Below, piece after piece: positions 49,901-62,900 of a stretch of DNA of 64,000 bases (positions are counted from its first letter, which is position 1; each line of letters begins with the position of its first letter). This DNA is from Paramecium pentaurelia (lineage: Eukaryota > Ciliophora > Oligohymenophorea > Peniculida > Parameciidae): the NCBI GenBank assembly GCA_905183005.1, contig CAJJDO010000007.1, forward strand, positions 861,736 to 925,735. Reading direction: 5' to 3'. The notes beneath the pieces were generated by a model. That model ran no database searches. It was given only the letters and a program-made list of their open reading frames with translations, and was not told the DNA's origin. The translations under genes and the position numbers were made by a program.

Positions 49901-51640
49901 TATATTTGGATTTAAATAAATGAACTTTTACTTAAAAATGTTATATGAATCAGCCTTAGATATATTAGGAATTAAAAGTCCTGAGATTTCATATGATTAT
50001 TTATGTAAGTTTTAACACTTTTCATTTTGTGAATAAATGTTTAATATGGTAAGACAATCATTTTTTGGTAAACATAAAATGATAGTATATATTAGACTTA
50101 TTAAAATGATTAATACAGAATGTGGTTATTTAAGTTTAGAAGCAATAAAATTACTAACAGAAGCTAATAAATTATGGGATAATCTAATGATATTTCCATT
50201 AACAGAATTATAATCACAATTACAATAAAGTGCTGGTTTTTTCATAATGCAGATGAATCAAAATAAAACATGTTTATATTTAGGATATTTACATAATACA
50301 AAATCTCCAGTTTATAAGGTATAACGATTGTCACTTGATTCCAAAAGTCATGATTAGATGAATTAAATGAAAATTAATTTAGATTAAATTAAAAATAATT
50401 TAATAAAGACTCCTATTATTTAATAATAAGATTTCATTAAATTAGAAGATGATATGGAAAAAGAATATGGTAAATATTGTTAAGATGTGGAATAATTTAT
50501 GAGTTTTGTTTCATAAATGATTGATGAAAATATAAATACATAAGAAGAAGTACCACCACCTGTTATTGATCCTAAAGCTCCACCTCCAAAAAAGGATTAA
50601 GGTAAATAAACTAAGGGAAAACCTGGAAAAGATGAATTGGCATAATATGAATCTACTTTAGAGTAAGCTCCAGGTAAAATAGATACAGTTGTCTTATTCC
50701 TTGATCCTAAATTCTTTGATTATCCAGTTGAATAATTGAGTGTATTTTAAAAAGTGGTTGCAATGTCTAGAGATTTTAGTATGGCTGTTTATGTGAGAAG
50801 ATTAAAAAATGTTGGTTTCTAAGTTTAATTGAATAATAGTTAAAAAGGAATTGAAAAAGATAAATTGAAATATTTAACTTATGATTTTAAAACAGAAGAT
50901 TAAGATTTAAATTTAGATGAATTTAACTTATAAAAAACATTAAATGAAGTATAAAAAACAACACCTTAACTTAAATTTGAAGGAGTATTTAATTTTATAT
51001 TATTTTTTAGACCTTTTCTTAAAGTAGATTGGCATCATTAGGTGAATTGTAAAAATACTCTTAGACAGGTTCTTCTATTATATGGTATGGTTCTCCTGGT
51101 GTTTTAAATATCTTATCTTCAAAAGTAATAATTGATCTTTCAGAAATAAACACATCAAAGTTTTGGGTAATATTTGATAAGATGAATGCTAAAAAAAGTT
51201 TAATAGAAAAATTCACATCTTTGGATCCAGATGGAGAAAAAACCCATATTTTAGAATAGAGTTTTAAGATCTCTGTTTTTTTGACACTTATTGATGTTAG
51301 CACTATATTAACAACATAATGGTCTCCTTAAACTGTAGAATATCTAAGAGCATTTGAAAATTTAATTAAATAATTAACTGAAGATATTTATGTTGCTGCT
51401 TGTTTATAGAAATATAAAGTATTGATATTTTTTTAATTGTTATAGGCTCCAATCATTAAATATGAGGATGAAAATGGAAATATAATTGATAAGAAACCTT
51501 AACCAATTGAAGTTAAGAAAGGTGCAAAGGTTGAACCAATTTAAGATACTTCTAATTGGAAGGAAATTTAAATAGAAAAAAAGCGTATCTATACTCATAA
51601 TTTTGTATTCGTGGGTTTGCCTAATTTAAGACTGATTTGA
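43903..51640 (+). CDS. CFAP46: CFAP46-like axonemal central-apparatus protein
   Basis: About 2,550 aa, close to human CFAP46 (about 2,700). Almost all of it is helical TPR-like sequence. The segment around 45150-45420 (NDPDLIFEGAVLIWNISLPF, then LEQLQCVDHALRVNFHIELA and AEQHIKKALQLDYS) resembles the conserved core of CFAP46. CFAP46 is a subunit of the C1a projection of the ciliary central pair, which controls beating. A 23-nt intron lies at 44046-44068. An acidic run (47545-47590) and a basic Lys/Ser/Gln segment (47620-47850) look like a disordered insert. A second insert with Pro/Lys occurs near 50555-50640. The identification rests on length and pattern; another giant TPR axonemal protein such as CFAP54 is possible. 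Confidence 0.72.
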
Positions 51641-51659
51641 TTTATTTTTATTAAAAATA

Positions 51660-52083
51660 ATGTTTACCGAGTAACCATATTATGAGGCTAAGGTGTTCCT
51701 TAAATCATACAATGATGCTATCTCTTGTTTAAGGTATCTCTAAATTAATGTAATTTAATTAGGGAAGCTGCAGAATACAGAGCCCATATTGAATTCTAGG
51801 AACATGCTCTTTAATCCCTTGCCACTGCTCGTACAAGATAAGAAGTAATAAGAATACATAAAATAGCTTGATGTGAGAGATGGTCAAGTTGTGCCTGGAC
51901 TTAATTTTGCTTAATCTAAATAGACAAAGCTCTTCCAATTCTCTAAGTATTAAATAATCCAATAATTATAGTCATGTGTTTTCCAAATACTTAAAGGGAT
52001 TTGAAGAATACGCAGGCAATTTTAAGGGCTTCCAATAGATTCTGAACGAAGGTCTTAAGAAGATGAAGTCAGATGTCAAATGA
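51660..52083 (+). CDS. Small unknown protein
   Basis: 115 aa after three introns of 29, 22 and 25 nt, all needed to keep the frame. It is helical and charged: MFTEQPYYEAKVFLKSYNDA, AAEYRAHIEFQEHALQSLA, and a C-terminus GFQQILNEGLKKMKSDVK. No signal peptide, no membrane segment and no known motif. It starts 19 bp after the CFAP46-like stop and is followed 292 bp later by the ATP synthase gene; no functional link is implied. Confidence 0.65.
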
Positions 52084-52375
52084 GATATGATCAATGAGAT
52101 TATATTATTATATCAATAAAGATAGTATTAGTATTTAAAGTCACACCATATAAGTATGAGGTTTTTAATGATATAATTATATTTATTAAATATATCTTGA
52201 TAGTTAGACTTAAAGTGTATATGCTTGTATTAAATTTATGGAATAGAAGGATCTATAATGATCAAAATATGAATTAATTTAAGAGAACACTAAAATATTG
52301 ATTTGATAAGCAAAATGGCTATTTAAATACAAATATCCATTTAAAGAATATCTAAATTTATTTTATTAAAATAAA
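52084..52375. other. Intergenic, probable promoter region of F1-ATPase beta gene
   Basis: 292 bp without a recognisable gene, AT-rich. It must include the 5' control region of the ATP synthase gene; no specific motif can be named. Confidence 0.4.
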
Positions 52376-53978
52376 ATGCTAACAAGGGTATTAGCCAGAT
52401 AGATGCGTGCAGGTATTTAGAAATTTTAATATCTTCATAGCATTCTCTGCTGCTAAAAAATAAGCAGAGACTACAGCTACAACAACCACAACCACAAAAG
52501 CTACTACTAAAACAACCACAGGTCAAATTGCTTAAGTTATTGGTGCTGTCGTTGATGTTTAATTTGATGGACCACTTCCTCCTATCTTGAATGCTTTGTA
52601 AGTGTAAGGCACTAGTCACAAATTAATTTTGGAGGTAGCACAACACTTAGGTGATAGCAGAGTCAGAACAATTGCTATGGATTCTACAGAAGGTCTCATT
52701 CGTGGATAACCAGTATCAGATTTAGGAGGTCCCATCACAATTCCAGTTGGTCCTGAAACTTTAGGACGTATTATGAATGTTATTGGTGATCCAATTGATG
52801 AAAGAGGTCCAATTGAAACAAAAATAAGATATCCTATTCATAGAGAAGCTCCAAGTTTTGTTGATTAAGGTAGTGGTGCTGAAATCTTGATCACTGGTAT
52901 CAAGGTGGTAGATTTATTGGCTCCATATGCTAGAGGAGGTAAGATTGGATTGTTCGGTGGTGCAGGAGTAGGAAAGACAGTGCTTATTCAAGAATTAATT
53001 AATAATGTAGCTAAGGCCCATGGTGGTTATTCAGTATTTGCAGGAGTAGGAGAGAGAACAAGAGAAGGAAATGATTTATATCATGAAATGGTTGCTTCTG
53101 GTGTTATCAATTTAAGTGGTGGATCAAGATGTGCTTTAATTTATGGATAAATGAATGAACCCCCCGGTGCTAGAGCTAGAGTTGGTTTGACTGGTTTAAC
53201 AGTTGCTGAATATTTCAGAGATGAGGAAGGAAAAGATGTGTTACTCTTTATTGACAACATTTTCAGATTCACATAAGCATGTTCAGAAGTGTCAGCCTTA
53301 TTGGGACGTATTCCATCAGCTGTCGGTTATTAACCAACATTGGCAACAGATTTAGGTTAATTGTAAGAACGTATCACAACAACAAAGAAGGGATCAATTA
53401 CATCAGTTTAAGCTATTTATGTACCTGCAGATGATCTTACAGATCCAGCACCTGCCACAACATTTGCTCACTTGGATGCTACTACTGTGTTATCAAGAGC
53501 ATTAACTGAATTAGGTATTTATCCAGCTGTTGATCCATTGGATTCTTCATCACGTATGATGGACCCAAATATTGTTGGTGAAAAGTAATTTATCTTATTT
53601 AAATTATAATAGACATTATACAGTTACAAGAGGAGTTTAAAAATTATTGTAAGATTATAAATCACTCCAAGATATTATTGCTATTTTGGGTATGGATGAA
53701 TTGTCTGAAGATGATAAACTTACTGTTTCTAGAGCTAGAAAAGTCTAAAGATTCCTTTCATAACCATTCTTCATGAGTGAAGTCTTCTCAGGAAGAAAGG
53801 GTAAATTTGTATCACTTTCTGACACCATTGCTGGATTCAGAGGTATAATTAAATAATAATTGTAGCTTTACTTGATGGTGAAGGTGATGAATACCCAGAA
53901 AATGCATTCTATATGTAGGGAACATTTGAAGATGTCATTGAAGAAGCCAAAAGAGTTGCAGCTGAAACAACCAAATGA
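52376..53978 (+). CDS. ATPB: Mitochondrial F1-ATP synthase subunit beta
   Basis: 507 aa after introns at 52413-52440, 53585-53612 and 53843-53865. It is the catalytic subunit of the F1 sector, making ATP in the mitochondrial matrix. Visible motifs: Walker A GGAGVGKTVL, GERTREGNDLYHEM, Walker B region LLFIDNIFRFTQA, GRIPSAVGYQPTLATDLG and the family signature PAVDPLDSSSR. The N-terminus MLTRVLARQMRAAFS is a typical mitochondrial presequence, basic and amphipathic. It is followed by an unusual Thr/Lys/Ala-rich linker of about 20 residues (ATTTTTTKATTKTTT) before GQIAQVIGAVVDVQ. The first intron lies within the presequence. The gene is slightly richer in G and C than its neighbours, as expected for a highly expressed gene. 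Confidence 0.98.
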
Positions 53979-54344
53979 AAGACACCTTCATTCACATTAA
54001 ATAAATATAATATTGTTCTTATTATTTCACTTCATTCTTGGATTGTATTTAAAATATCCTTTCTATTTATTGAGAAAAATAAAAGCTGGAGAAAAATATA
54101 AAAGATTTGTATATCAAATTTATTTAAATTATCAAAAACTATCTTTTATTAATTATATATGTATTATAGTAATTATAAATCTACCTAATCCCGGTTAGAA
54201 AGTTCTGGATTAAGGAATAAACTTATCTAATCTAAAGAATAGCCTAAGAGTTAACAAAAATCTTATTAATAATAAGTCCTTAAGAGATTTTACTAAACTT
54301 AAAATCTTAGTAAATTACTTAATTAAGGTTAAAAGAAATACTCT
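53979..54344 (+). other. Intergenic with a 336-bp open frame lacking an ATG
   Basis: From about 54013 to 54348 one plus frame stays open under the ciliate code. It would give about 110 residues: a hydrophobic start (LFLLFHFILGLYLKYPFYLL), then a basic Asn-rich part. It has no ATG start (it begins TTG), and its TGA overlaps the next gene's ATG as ATGA. The minus strand is open as well, so chance is plausible in AT-rich DNA with one stop codon. Not called as a gene. Confidence 0.35.
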
Positions 54345-55656
54345 ATGAATAAAGAATTAATTTCAACCGATAAATATGTTCATACAACACCAAGGAATGC
54401 CACACCTAAAACTAATCGTGTTAATTAGCAAGTATCTCTAATTATAATATGATTATAGTATTATTTTGCAAAACAAACTAAATTGTAAACAACTCTTCGC
54501 TTATCTGAATAAATAAGTAAAACATTATAGTCTGTGTTTAATAAACCAAATCATCAATTTAATAAGGAATATTCACAATCTAAATTAAATTAAACAAACA
54601 CTGATAGAAAATATAATGTAAATTGTTTAGATTCCACTAATTTAATTCAAAAAATTAAAACAGAAAATGCAGAAAAAAAAGTAGCAATAGATAGAAATGA
54701 AAATGCACAACATCATTTTAGTTTAGATGATTTTATCACTTAAGTGACAACACCAAATCTTTCTAAATCAAAATTTATGATATCACCTTTTAAATAAGCT
54801 AAATCTTTATCTCCTTCTAATAGAGTGTTATCAATATAAAAAAGTATTTATTTGATATATTTTTTAGATAACATTTATTATGTTTCAACAATGTTTGAAT
54901 CAATGAGAAATTGCACAAATCAGATAAGTTAAATATTTAAGGATCATGCTATTTAAACTTTCAATTGCATTGATTTTTGTATGAATTAAAAAGAAAAGGA
55001 TATTAGTCAATTACATGTAAAAATGATACAATGGCCGAAGAAAAATACTAAATGTAAAATAATCTTAGATTAAAGTTAATAAAACAATTGTTTTTGATCT
55101 AGACGAGACATTAATACATTGTAATGAAAATAATACAATAAAGTCAGAAATCTTATTGCCCATAACATTTCCTTCTGGAGAAATTGTATAAGCTGGAATA
55201 AATGTAAGACCTTGGGCAAAAGAAATATTATAAAAATTATCAGAAGTTTGTGAAGTAGTTATTTTTACAGCATCACATAAATGTTATGCATCATAAGTTA
55301 TAGAATCTATAGATAAGAATAAAGTAGTATCAGCAACATTATTCAGAGATAACTGTATTGTAACTAATGAAGGTGTTCATATAAAGGATCTTAGAATATT
55401 AGGTAGAGATATGAAAGATATTGTTTTGATTGATAATGCTGCATACAGTTTTGGAGTGCATATTGAAAATGGAATACCAATCATACCATATTATGATAAT
55501 AAAGATGATAAAGAATTAAAATAATTGTATGATTTTCTGATCACTAATGTTCTTCCTTCATTTGATTGTAGAAAAGTCTTACAACAAACATTTCGACTAA
55601 GAGAATTTGCAAATTACATTAGTCCAAAAACTGCAATTGAAAAACTATATTGTTGA
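54345..55656 (+). CDS. FCP1/SCP-type (CTD phosphatase-like) HAD phosphatase
   Basis: The C-terminal 200 residues are an FCP1-homology domain. It has the catalytic motif VFDLDETLIHC (DxDxT, at about 55090-55125), then NVRPWAKEILQKLSEVCEVV, IFTASHKCYASQVIE, LFRDNCI, KDLRILGRDMKDIVLIDNAA and PYYDNKDDKELKQLYDFL. Enzymes of this group remove phosphate from Ser residues, for example in the RNA polymerase II tail. The N-terminal 220 residues are polar and disordered, interrupted by introns near 54452-54480 and 54854-54877. The splice join just before the catalytic domain (55010-55085) is unresolved: a frame change is needed but no short GT-AG intron fits neatly. The stop abuts the stop of the convergent gene. 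Confidence 0.85.
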
Positions 55657-56925
55657 TCAAATATATTTAAATATTTAAATATTCATTTATTCCCCATAAC
55701 CAACTAAAATAAAGTATTTTTCATTAGAATATGCATCTAATATTTTTGTTAATTTATTAGGATATTCTATTTCATTAATCTTCAATTTATCATCTTTAAT
55801 CATAACTATATTATTGTTGTGATTAATCATATCATCATATTCTGACTCTAATTAAGCATCATATAAATATAATCTATTTTAAGTGTCTTTAAAATAAAAT
55901 TAATCATCATTCAATATTAAAGCTTTTGTTATCAAAGTGTCAGATATTTTGAATTAATTAGTACTAATAATATGATTATTACTATCAACACTATATATTA
56001 AAACTATTCCAAAATTATCAAATTAATCAATTACAATTATATCATCAAAATATGTTGTAATAACATTCCCTTATATTTTATCTTCCATTTTTAAATGTCT
56101 AAATCCATTCAAAAAAGCATTTTTTACATTTCCTATATATTAATCCCCATTATCAACTCTTATCTTTATAACATGATGAGTCTCTTAAACATATTCATCA
56201 ATATTTATAATATTCATCTCTCCCAATTTTTCGTCTCTTAAAATATTCCAACCTTTATCTAATAACTTATAGTCATTTTAATCATTCACTATTAATAAAC
56301 AATTGTTTCTTAATTATTTAATTATTCTTACAGGATTATTAAATAATTTTAATTCCTGTTTGATTTGATTCATGTCAAATCTTACAATTTTGCCATCCCA
56401 CCCTCCTGTTATGAATTCATTATTAAAACTAATTATGCAACTTGTTATACAAATATATTAAGGATTAAAATGTTCCTCATATTCAATTAGTTCATGTGGT
56501 AATTTAAAATTCAATTCAATTTCTTCTAAAGTACCTGATTACTATTTCTAAGGTTCCTACATTTATTCTATATATAATATATCGATCTCTTTTTATATTT
56601 TGATAATTCCATCATCAATCTTTATAAAATTCAAGCTTGACTCTAATTAATCTATATTATTGACACTACATTTCTGAACATAATTTAAATAGACTTTCAA
56701 TTATTCTCTATCTAAAAGTTTTTATTAAAATATTCTTTCTATAGAACTTTCATAATTAGAAATTAATTTAATTTGTTCCTTAATTGATTCATTAATAGGT
56801 TAACTGAATTCTTCTATTATTTTTTCAAGTTTTGTAAAATATTCATTTAATTTTGTAATTATTTATTCTTTTAAGGTTTAGAATTCCTCTATCAATGAGA
56901 TTTTATCAAATTATTATATAATCAT
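55657..56925 (-). CDS. Coiled-coil plus beta-propeller-like protein
   Basis: An intronless 422-aa frame. Residues 1-140 are helical (LIEEFQTLKEQIITKLNEYF). From about residue 165 the sequence alternates short strands with loops, with one WD-like blade, CIISFNNEFITGGWDGKIVR. Later blades are weak (VITTYFDDIIVIDQFDNFGI, QNRLYLYDAQLESEYDD). This fits a divergent WD40-type propeller behind a coiled coil; similar proteins with a B-box or RING in front are frequent in Paramecium, but none is present here. TGA (55659-55657) is directly adjacent to the TGA of the phosphatase gene. Confidence 0.7.
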
Positions 56926-56964
56926 TATTATTATTTTTTATTAAAATTAATATTATTTATCATT

Positions 56965-58363
56965 ATGTAAGGTGATTTGAGGATCAATTTAGATTTCTAA
57001 GAATAAGATTCATTTTATTCTGATGAAGATGAAGAAGAAGAAGGAATAAAGAACTATTAAATAGGTCGTTTCCATCCAGTTTTTATTGGTGAAGTATTTC
57101 ATGGAAGATATGTGGTTATACAGAAATTAGGATATGGGAATTTTTCAACAGTATGGTTAGCTAAGGATTTTAAAACAAATACTTTTGTAGCATTAAAAAT
57201 ATAAAGGAGTGCACCTTAATCCTAAGAAGCAGCCTTGGATGAAATTGAAATATTATAAACTATTCAAAGAAAATCTCGTAACATCAATATTGTTAAATTA
57301 TTGAATGTTTTTGTTCATAAGGGATTATTTGGTAATCATTATGTATTAATATTTGAAATTCTTGGTCAAAATTTATTAGAATTAATTAGGAATTGTGATA
57401 ATGATGGTTTAAACTTAGAATAATGCAAATCTATTATTAAATAAATTCTAATTGCTTTAGACTTTCTTCATAGAGAATGTGGTATCATTCATACTGATTT
57501 AAAACCAGAAAACATACTTTTATGCTTAACAACTGAATAAATTAAAGATATTGTTGAAAAAGGTCAAATCAAATAGCGTCAATATTATTCAGAATAGTTA
57601 AATAAATATTATAAATTATCAAAATCAGATAAAAAGAAAGAAAAAAGAAAAAGATAAAAAGAGAAAAAAAAATTGCAATCCATCAAATATAAACTATAAT
57701 AAATTGATTCCAATAAAAGGTATACAGTTTTTATTATATGTATTAGAATTTTTTAAATCAAAATTGCTGATTTTGGTAATGCTTGTTGGGTAAATCATCA
57801 TTTGAGTGAAGTGATTTAAACCTAGAAGTACAGAGCTCCAGAAGTAATATTAGGTTAATATTATGGAACATCAGCAGATATATGGAGTCTTGCTTGTATA
57901 GCATTTGAATTAGTAACTGGAGATAGTTTATTTGATACAGAATTTGAAGATTATGACACTCATTTAAAGTAGATTCAAGAAATTTTAGGCCCTTTTCCAA
58001 TTGAATTTACTTCAGTTGGAAAATATTGTAGATCATATTTTAAACATGATGGAGAATTGAGAAATGTTAAAGTTAAACATTATTGTTCTTTATAATAGCT
58101 TTTGGTTAAAAAGTAAGAAATTTCAATTAATGAGATATCAGATGGAAAATTTTGAAGCTGCTTAATTTGCAGACTTTTTATTACCAATGTTAAATGTATT
58201 TTCTTACAAAAGAGCAACGGCATCTTAAATGCTCAAACACCCTTGGATAAGTAAATAATAGTTTAAATTTCATTATTTTATTGAAGTGCCTTTTATCGAT
58301 AATGAGCATGAGGTCAATTCTGAAAGTGATGATGAAGATTTAGATAGGGTTGATCTTTAATGA
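56965..58363 (+). CDS. SRPK-type protein kinase
   Basis: 449 aa after introns 57720-57746 (27 nt) and 58113-58134 (22 nt). An acidic N-terminus is followed by FHGRYVVIQKLGYGNFSTVW, VALKIQRSAPQSQEAALDEI, the HRD region HTDLKPENILL, a basic spacer of about 60 residues rich in Lys, then KIADFGNACW, TQKYRAPEVILG, GTSADIWSLACIAFEL and RATASQMLKHPWI. The split kinase with a spacer, HTD in place of HRD, and DFGNACW are typical of SR-protein kinases, which phosphorylate RS domains of splicing factors. The spacer is short compared with animal SRPK1. It is divergent from the propeller gene with 39 bp between starts. Confidence 0.95.
57720..57746 (+). other. Intron 1 of SRPK gene (27 nt)
   Basis: GT-AG intron whose removal joins the Lys-rich spacer to KIADFG. 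It is strikingly similar to the first intron of the next gene (58587-58612), sharing cagtttttattat and both ends. Confidence 0.85.
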
Positions 58364-58579
58364 TAGTGTATATAATAAGTATTCATATTCTTTTTTATTG
58401 TTTTTTTATTAAAAACTTTAGATGAATTTTTGTGAAACACATCAGTTATAATCTTCTAATTTATTAATCTATTATACTATATTTTAATAAGAAAATAAAT
58501 CTATATTAATTTATATATTGATATATTGATATTTTAATGATATATTATTTAATTATAAAAAAAATTATTTTGATTCTTT
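58364..58579. other. Intergenic, no feature seen
   Basis: 216 bp of AT-rich spacer between two plus-strand genes. Confidence 0.4.
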
Positions 58580-59903
58580 ATGGAAGGTATAACAGTTTTT
58601 ATTATCTATTAGAACTAACTAATGATCATCTATTATTAGCAAAAAAACAAATATATGTTGGAAACTACTCTTAAGCTGTAAAGTTTATAATCATAATAGA
58701 TCGAACTTTTGGAAGCAATAATTGAAAATGATAATTAAAACATAGAAGCATATAACTTATTGGCATATGCTATAAAAAATGATTTAGAGAACACGACTGA
58801 TGGATATATGAGGAGTTTAGAAATGATGCACAAAGCATTAGAAGTAAAACTTTTCTAATATCTAGATTCTGCCAAATAATACCCTTACTCTGTTCAATAT
58901 GGCTTCTACTTATTATGAGATGTAAGATTTTGCTTAAGCCATAAACTATTACTAACAACTCATTCAAGTCAATAAAGTTAATGACTATAGAGCTTTTTTT
59001 AACTTAGCTATGTGTTATGAAAAAGCAGGGGAAAATTAACAAGCGTTAGAAATGTATTAATAGGTAAAAGTATTCTTCTTATAACAAGTCTATTCGAAGT
59101 AATCCGAATTTCTCAAGTGCTGTTATAAATTATTCAAATTTGTTAATGCAAATGGGTAAACAAGCTCAAGCTAGATACACTTTAGAAAACTATCTAAAAA
59201 ATAATAAAGGTGATATGAGAGCCTTGAATAATCTAAATATCATTTTAGCTGAAAAATAAATAGATTAAAAAGTTGAAGAAAATTTTAAAAAAATTAATCA
59301 AAGTGGAGCAATAACAAGTGTTTATAATAATGGTGTGTTTTTATCAAAATAAGGAAAACTATAAGAAGCTTTATAAATATTTAGATAATTGGTAGATAAG
59401 CTCAAAGATGATGTAGACGAACCACTTTTGCTATTATCACATGTAAATCAAGGAGTATTATTCGAAAAGTTAAATGATTTTGATGCTGCAATTTAAAAGT
59501 ATAATTATGTATGAATATTCTAATAATTAGATCTTAGATAATTTTTCTAAAGAAATAAACAGTGAAGAGTTTTTATAAAGAATATCAGAATTAAAATTAA
59601 AAGAAAAAGAAAGATAAAAGCTATTTCCTCCAAAAATTATGAGTAAAACTTAAACATAATGGAAGTAACCTCAATAATAACAATAACAAGCATAAGCTAA
59701 AATAAACAATTTAAGTAAATATATTATTAAATCTAGTGAAATAATCTCCTGATAAATATAAATAATAATAGCCTGCTTTAGTTCCTATTAATAATAATAA
59801 TAATAAAAAACTATAATAATAACATGTTTAAGTTTAAAAATAGCCCTAATAATTAATATAAAGTTAACCACATCCTTTTAGTTAATAATAATAAAGATAA
59901 AGC

Positions 59904-59953
<50 letters not shown>

Positions 59954-62900
59954 GTAATTTCCTCAATAACCCATAAGAAGACCACCTTCAGGAATCAAAA
60001 ATATATCCAATTAACAAAGTTTATAGAGTGATAAGATTTCATCATAATAATAATTTGATGAGCATCAATCAAGTATTGGGCAAATATCAATGGTATAACC
60101 TGTCGATACAGGATAAAGATTTGTATAGCTTGATTAAAAGAAAAATCATTAAAGAGACAATTCTCAGCATTAAAAATTTCATGAAGAAATAATTAGTGAA
60201 ATTAATAATGAAATTCAAAATTAATAAAGAACAAAAACAGAAGAATAAGGAAAACCTAAAAACTAATTTAATTAGCAACCTTAACCTGATTAAGAACCTT
60301 AACAACCTAAAGAATAATTTACATTTTAAGGAAATTCTGATCCCTATAGATTATCTTCAATTAAAGAGGGATCTATAGAAATCGGGGAATCATAAAGAGT
60401 TAAATCTAATAATAAAAGAACACAAGATAAGTCTTAGAAAACTATAGTTGAGGCAGTAAATGAAGGAGCTAAACAATAAAATTAGAAAGTTTCTTTGGAT
60501 TTATAAAATAAAGAGTTAATTATTGAATAAGAGGAAAATTAGGTTACTTTTAAACCTAAAGAAGTTGAACAACAAACAGTTACACTTGAAGAATAATAAA
60601 TTAAGAGTTAGAAAAAAACAACGCTCTAATAAAATTTTAAGGAAACAATGAAAAAATAGTAAGATGATAATGCGGAAAAACCTGTTGATTAAGCTTCAAA
60701 AAATTAAGTTCAATAATTAAAATCAACTAAAACTGTTCAATAACAAGTTAAAGATTAAAAAAATATATAAATGTAAATAGAAAATTTTGAATAACAATAA
60801 TAGTAAAAGGAATATTCTTAACAATATTAAGTAATTGACTCTGAGAATAATGAAGGTTCATAAAATCAAAAAATTAATTTGTAAAAATAAAAGAAGAAGA
60901 ATTTATAAAAAATGAATGAATAAGATTAGGATTAAGAATTTTAAGAAAATAATTAACATGTTATGGAAAATTAACAAGTGAGCTAAAAAGATGTAGAAAC
61001 GGATTAAAATAATGTAACAAAAAAAAATGTAGATAATTAATATGAAAAAAAATAGAAGATTAATTAAGGATAGGATATAGATATAGAATTGGAATAAGAA
61101 ATATAGAAAGAACAAAATGTGTAAAAGGTTGAATATTAAAAATAGTAAAAGGATTAAGAATAAGAAAGAGAATAATAAAAATAAATAGAATTGTAAAAAG
61201 AATAAGAAAGATAATAAGCTGAATAATAGAAAAAACAAGAGGAAGAAAAAAAAGAAAAATAAAAATAAAAATAAATAGAATTGTAAAAAGAACTAGAAAG
61301 ATAATAAGCTGAATAATAAAAAAAGCAAGAGGAAGAAGAAGAAAAAGAAAAGTAAAAATAAATAGAATTGTAAAAAGAACAAGAAAGATAATAAGCTGAA
61401 TAATAGAAAAAGCAAGAGGAGGAAGAAAAAGAAAAATAAAAATAAATAGAATTGTAAAAAGAACAAGAAAGATAATAAGCTGAATAATAGAAAAAGCAAG
61501 AGGAGGAAGAAAAAGAAAAATAAAAATAAATAGAATTGTAAAAAGAACAAGAAAGATAATAAGCTGAATAATAGAAAAAGCAAGAGGAAGAAGAAAAAGA
61601 AAAATAAAAATAAATAGAATTGTAAAAAGAACAAGAAAGATAATAAGCTGAATAATAGAAAAAGCAAGAGGAGGAAGAAAAAGAAAAATAAAAATAAATA
61701 GAATTGTAAAAAGAACAAGAAAGATAATAAGCTGAATAATAGAAAAAGCAAGAGGAAGAAGAAAAAGAAAAATAAAAATAAATAGAATTGTAAAAAGAAT
61801 AAGAAAGATAATAAGCTGAATAATAGAAAAAGCAAGAGGAGGAAGAAAAAGAAAAATAAAAATAAATAGAATTGTAAAAAGAACAAGAAAGATAATAAGC
61901 TGAATAATAGAAAAAGCAAGAGGAAGAAGAAAAAGAAAAATAAAAATAAATAGAATTGTAAAAAGAACAAGAAAGATAATAAGCTGAATAATAGAAAAAG
62001 CAAGAGGAAGAAGAAAAAGAAAAATAAAAATAAATAGAATTGTAAAAAGAACAAGAAAGATAATAAGCTGAATAATAGAAAAAGCAAGAGGAAGAAGAAA
62101 AAGAAAAATAAAAATAAATAGAATTGTAAAAAGAACAAGAAAGATAATAAGCTGAATAATAGAAAAAGCAAGAGGAAGAAGAAAAAGAAAAATAAAAATA
62201 AATAGAATTGTAAAAAGAACAAGAAAGATAATAAGCTGAATAATAGAAAAAGCAAGAGGAAGAAGAAAAGGAAAAATAAAAATAAATAGAATTGTAAAAA
62301 GAATAAGAAAGATAATAAGCTGAAAAGCAGAAAAAACAAGAGGAAGAAGAAAAGGAAAAATAAAAATAAATAGAATTGTAAAAAGAACAAGAAAGATAAT
62401 AAGCTGAATAATAGAAAAAGCAAGAGGAGGAAGAAAAAGAAAAGTAAAAATAAATAGAATTGTAAAAGGAACAAGAAAGATAATAAGCTGAATAATAGAA
62501 AAAGCAAGAGGAAGAAGAAAAGGAAAAATAAAAATAAAAATAAATAGAATTGTAAAAAGAATAAGAAAGATAATAAGCTGAACAGCAGAAAAAACAAGAG
62601 GAAGAAGAAAAAGAAAAATAAAAATAAATAGAATTTTAAAAAGAATAAGAAAGATAATAAGCTGAATAATAGAAAAAACAAGAGGAAGAAGAAAAGGAAA
62701 AATAAAAATAAATAGAATTGTAAAAGGAATAAGAAAGATAATAAGCTGAAGAATAGAAAAAGCAAGAGGAGGAAGAAAAATAAAAATAAAAATAAATAGA
62801 ATTGTAAAAAGAACAAGAAAGATAATAAGCTGAATAATAGAAAAAGCAAGAGGAAGAAGAAAAGGAAAAATAAAAATCAATAGAATTGTAAAAAGAATAA

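Noticed and set aside
51061..52619. Minus-strand frames of 67-92 codons over the CFAP46 end, the small gene and ATPB
   Set aside because: Each overlaps a better supported plus-strand coding exon.
59881..59960. Row of TAA codons as a sign of a pseudogene
   Set aside because: Under the ciliate code TAA is Gln, and the whole window is consistent with this code.
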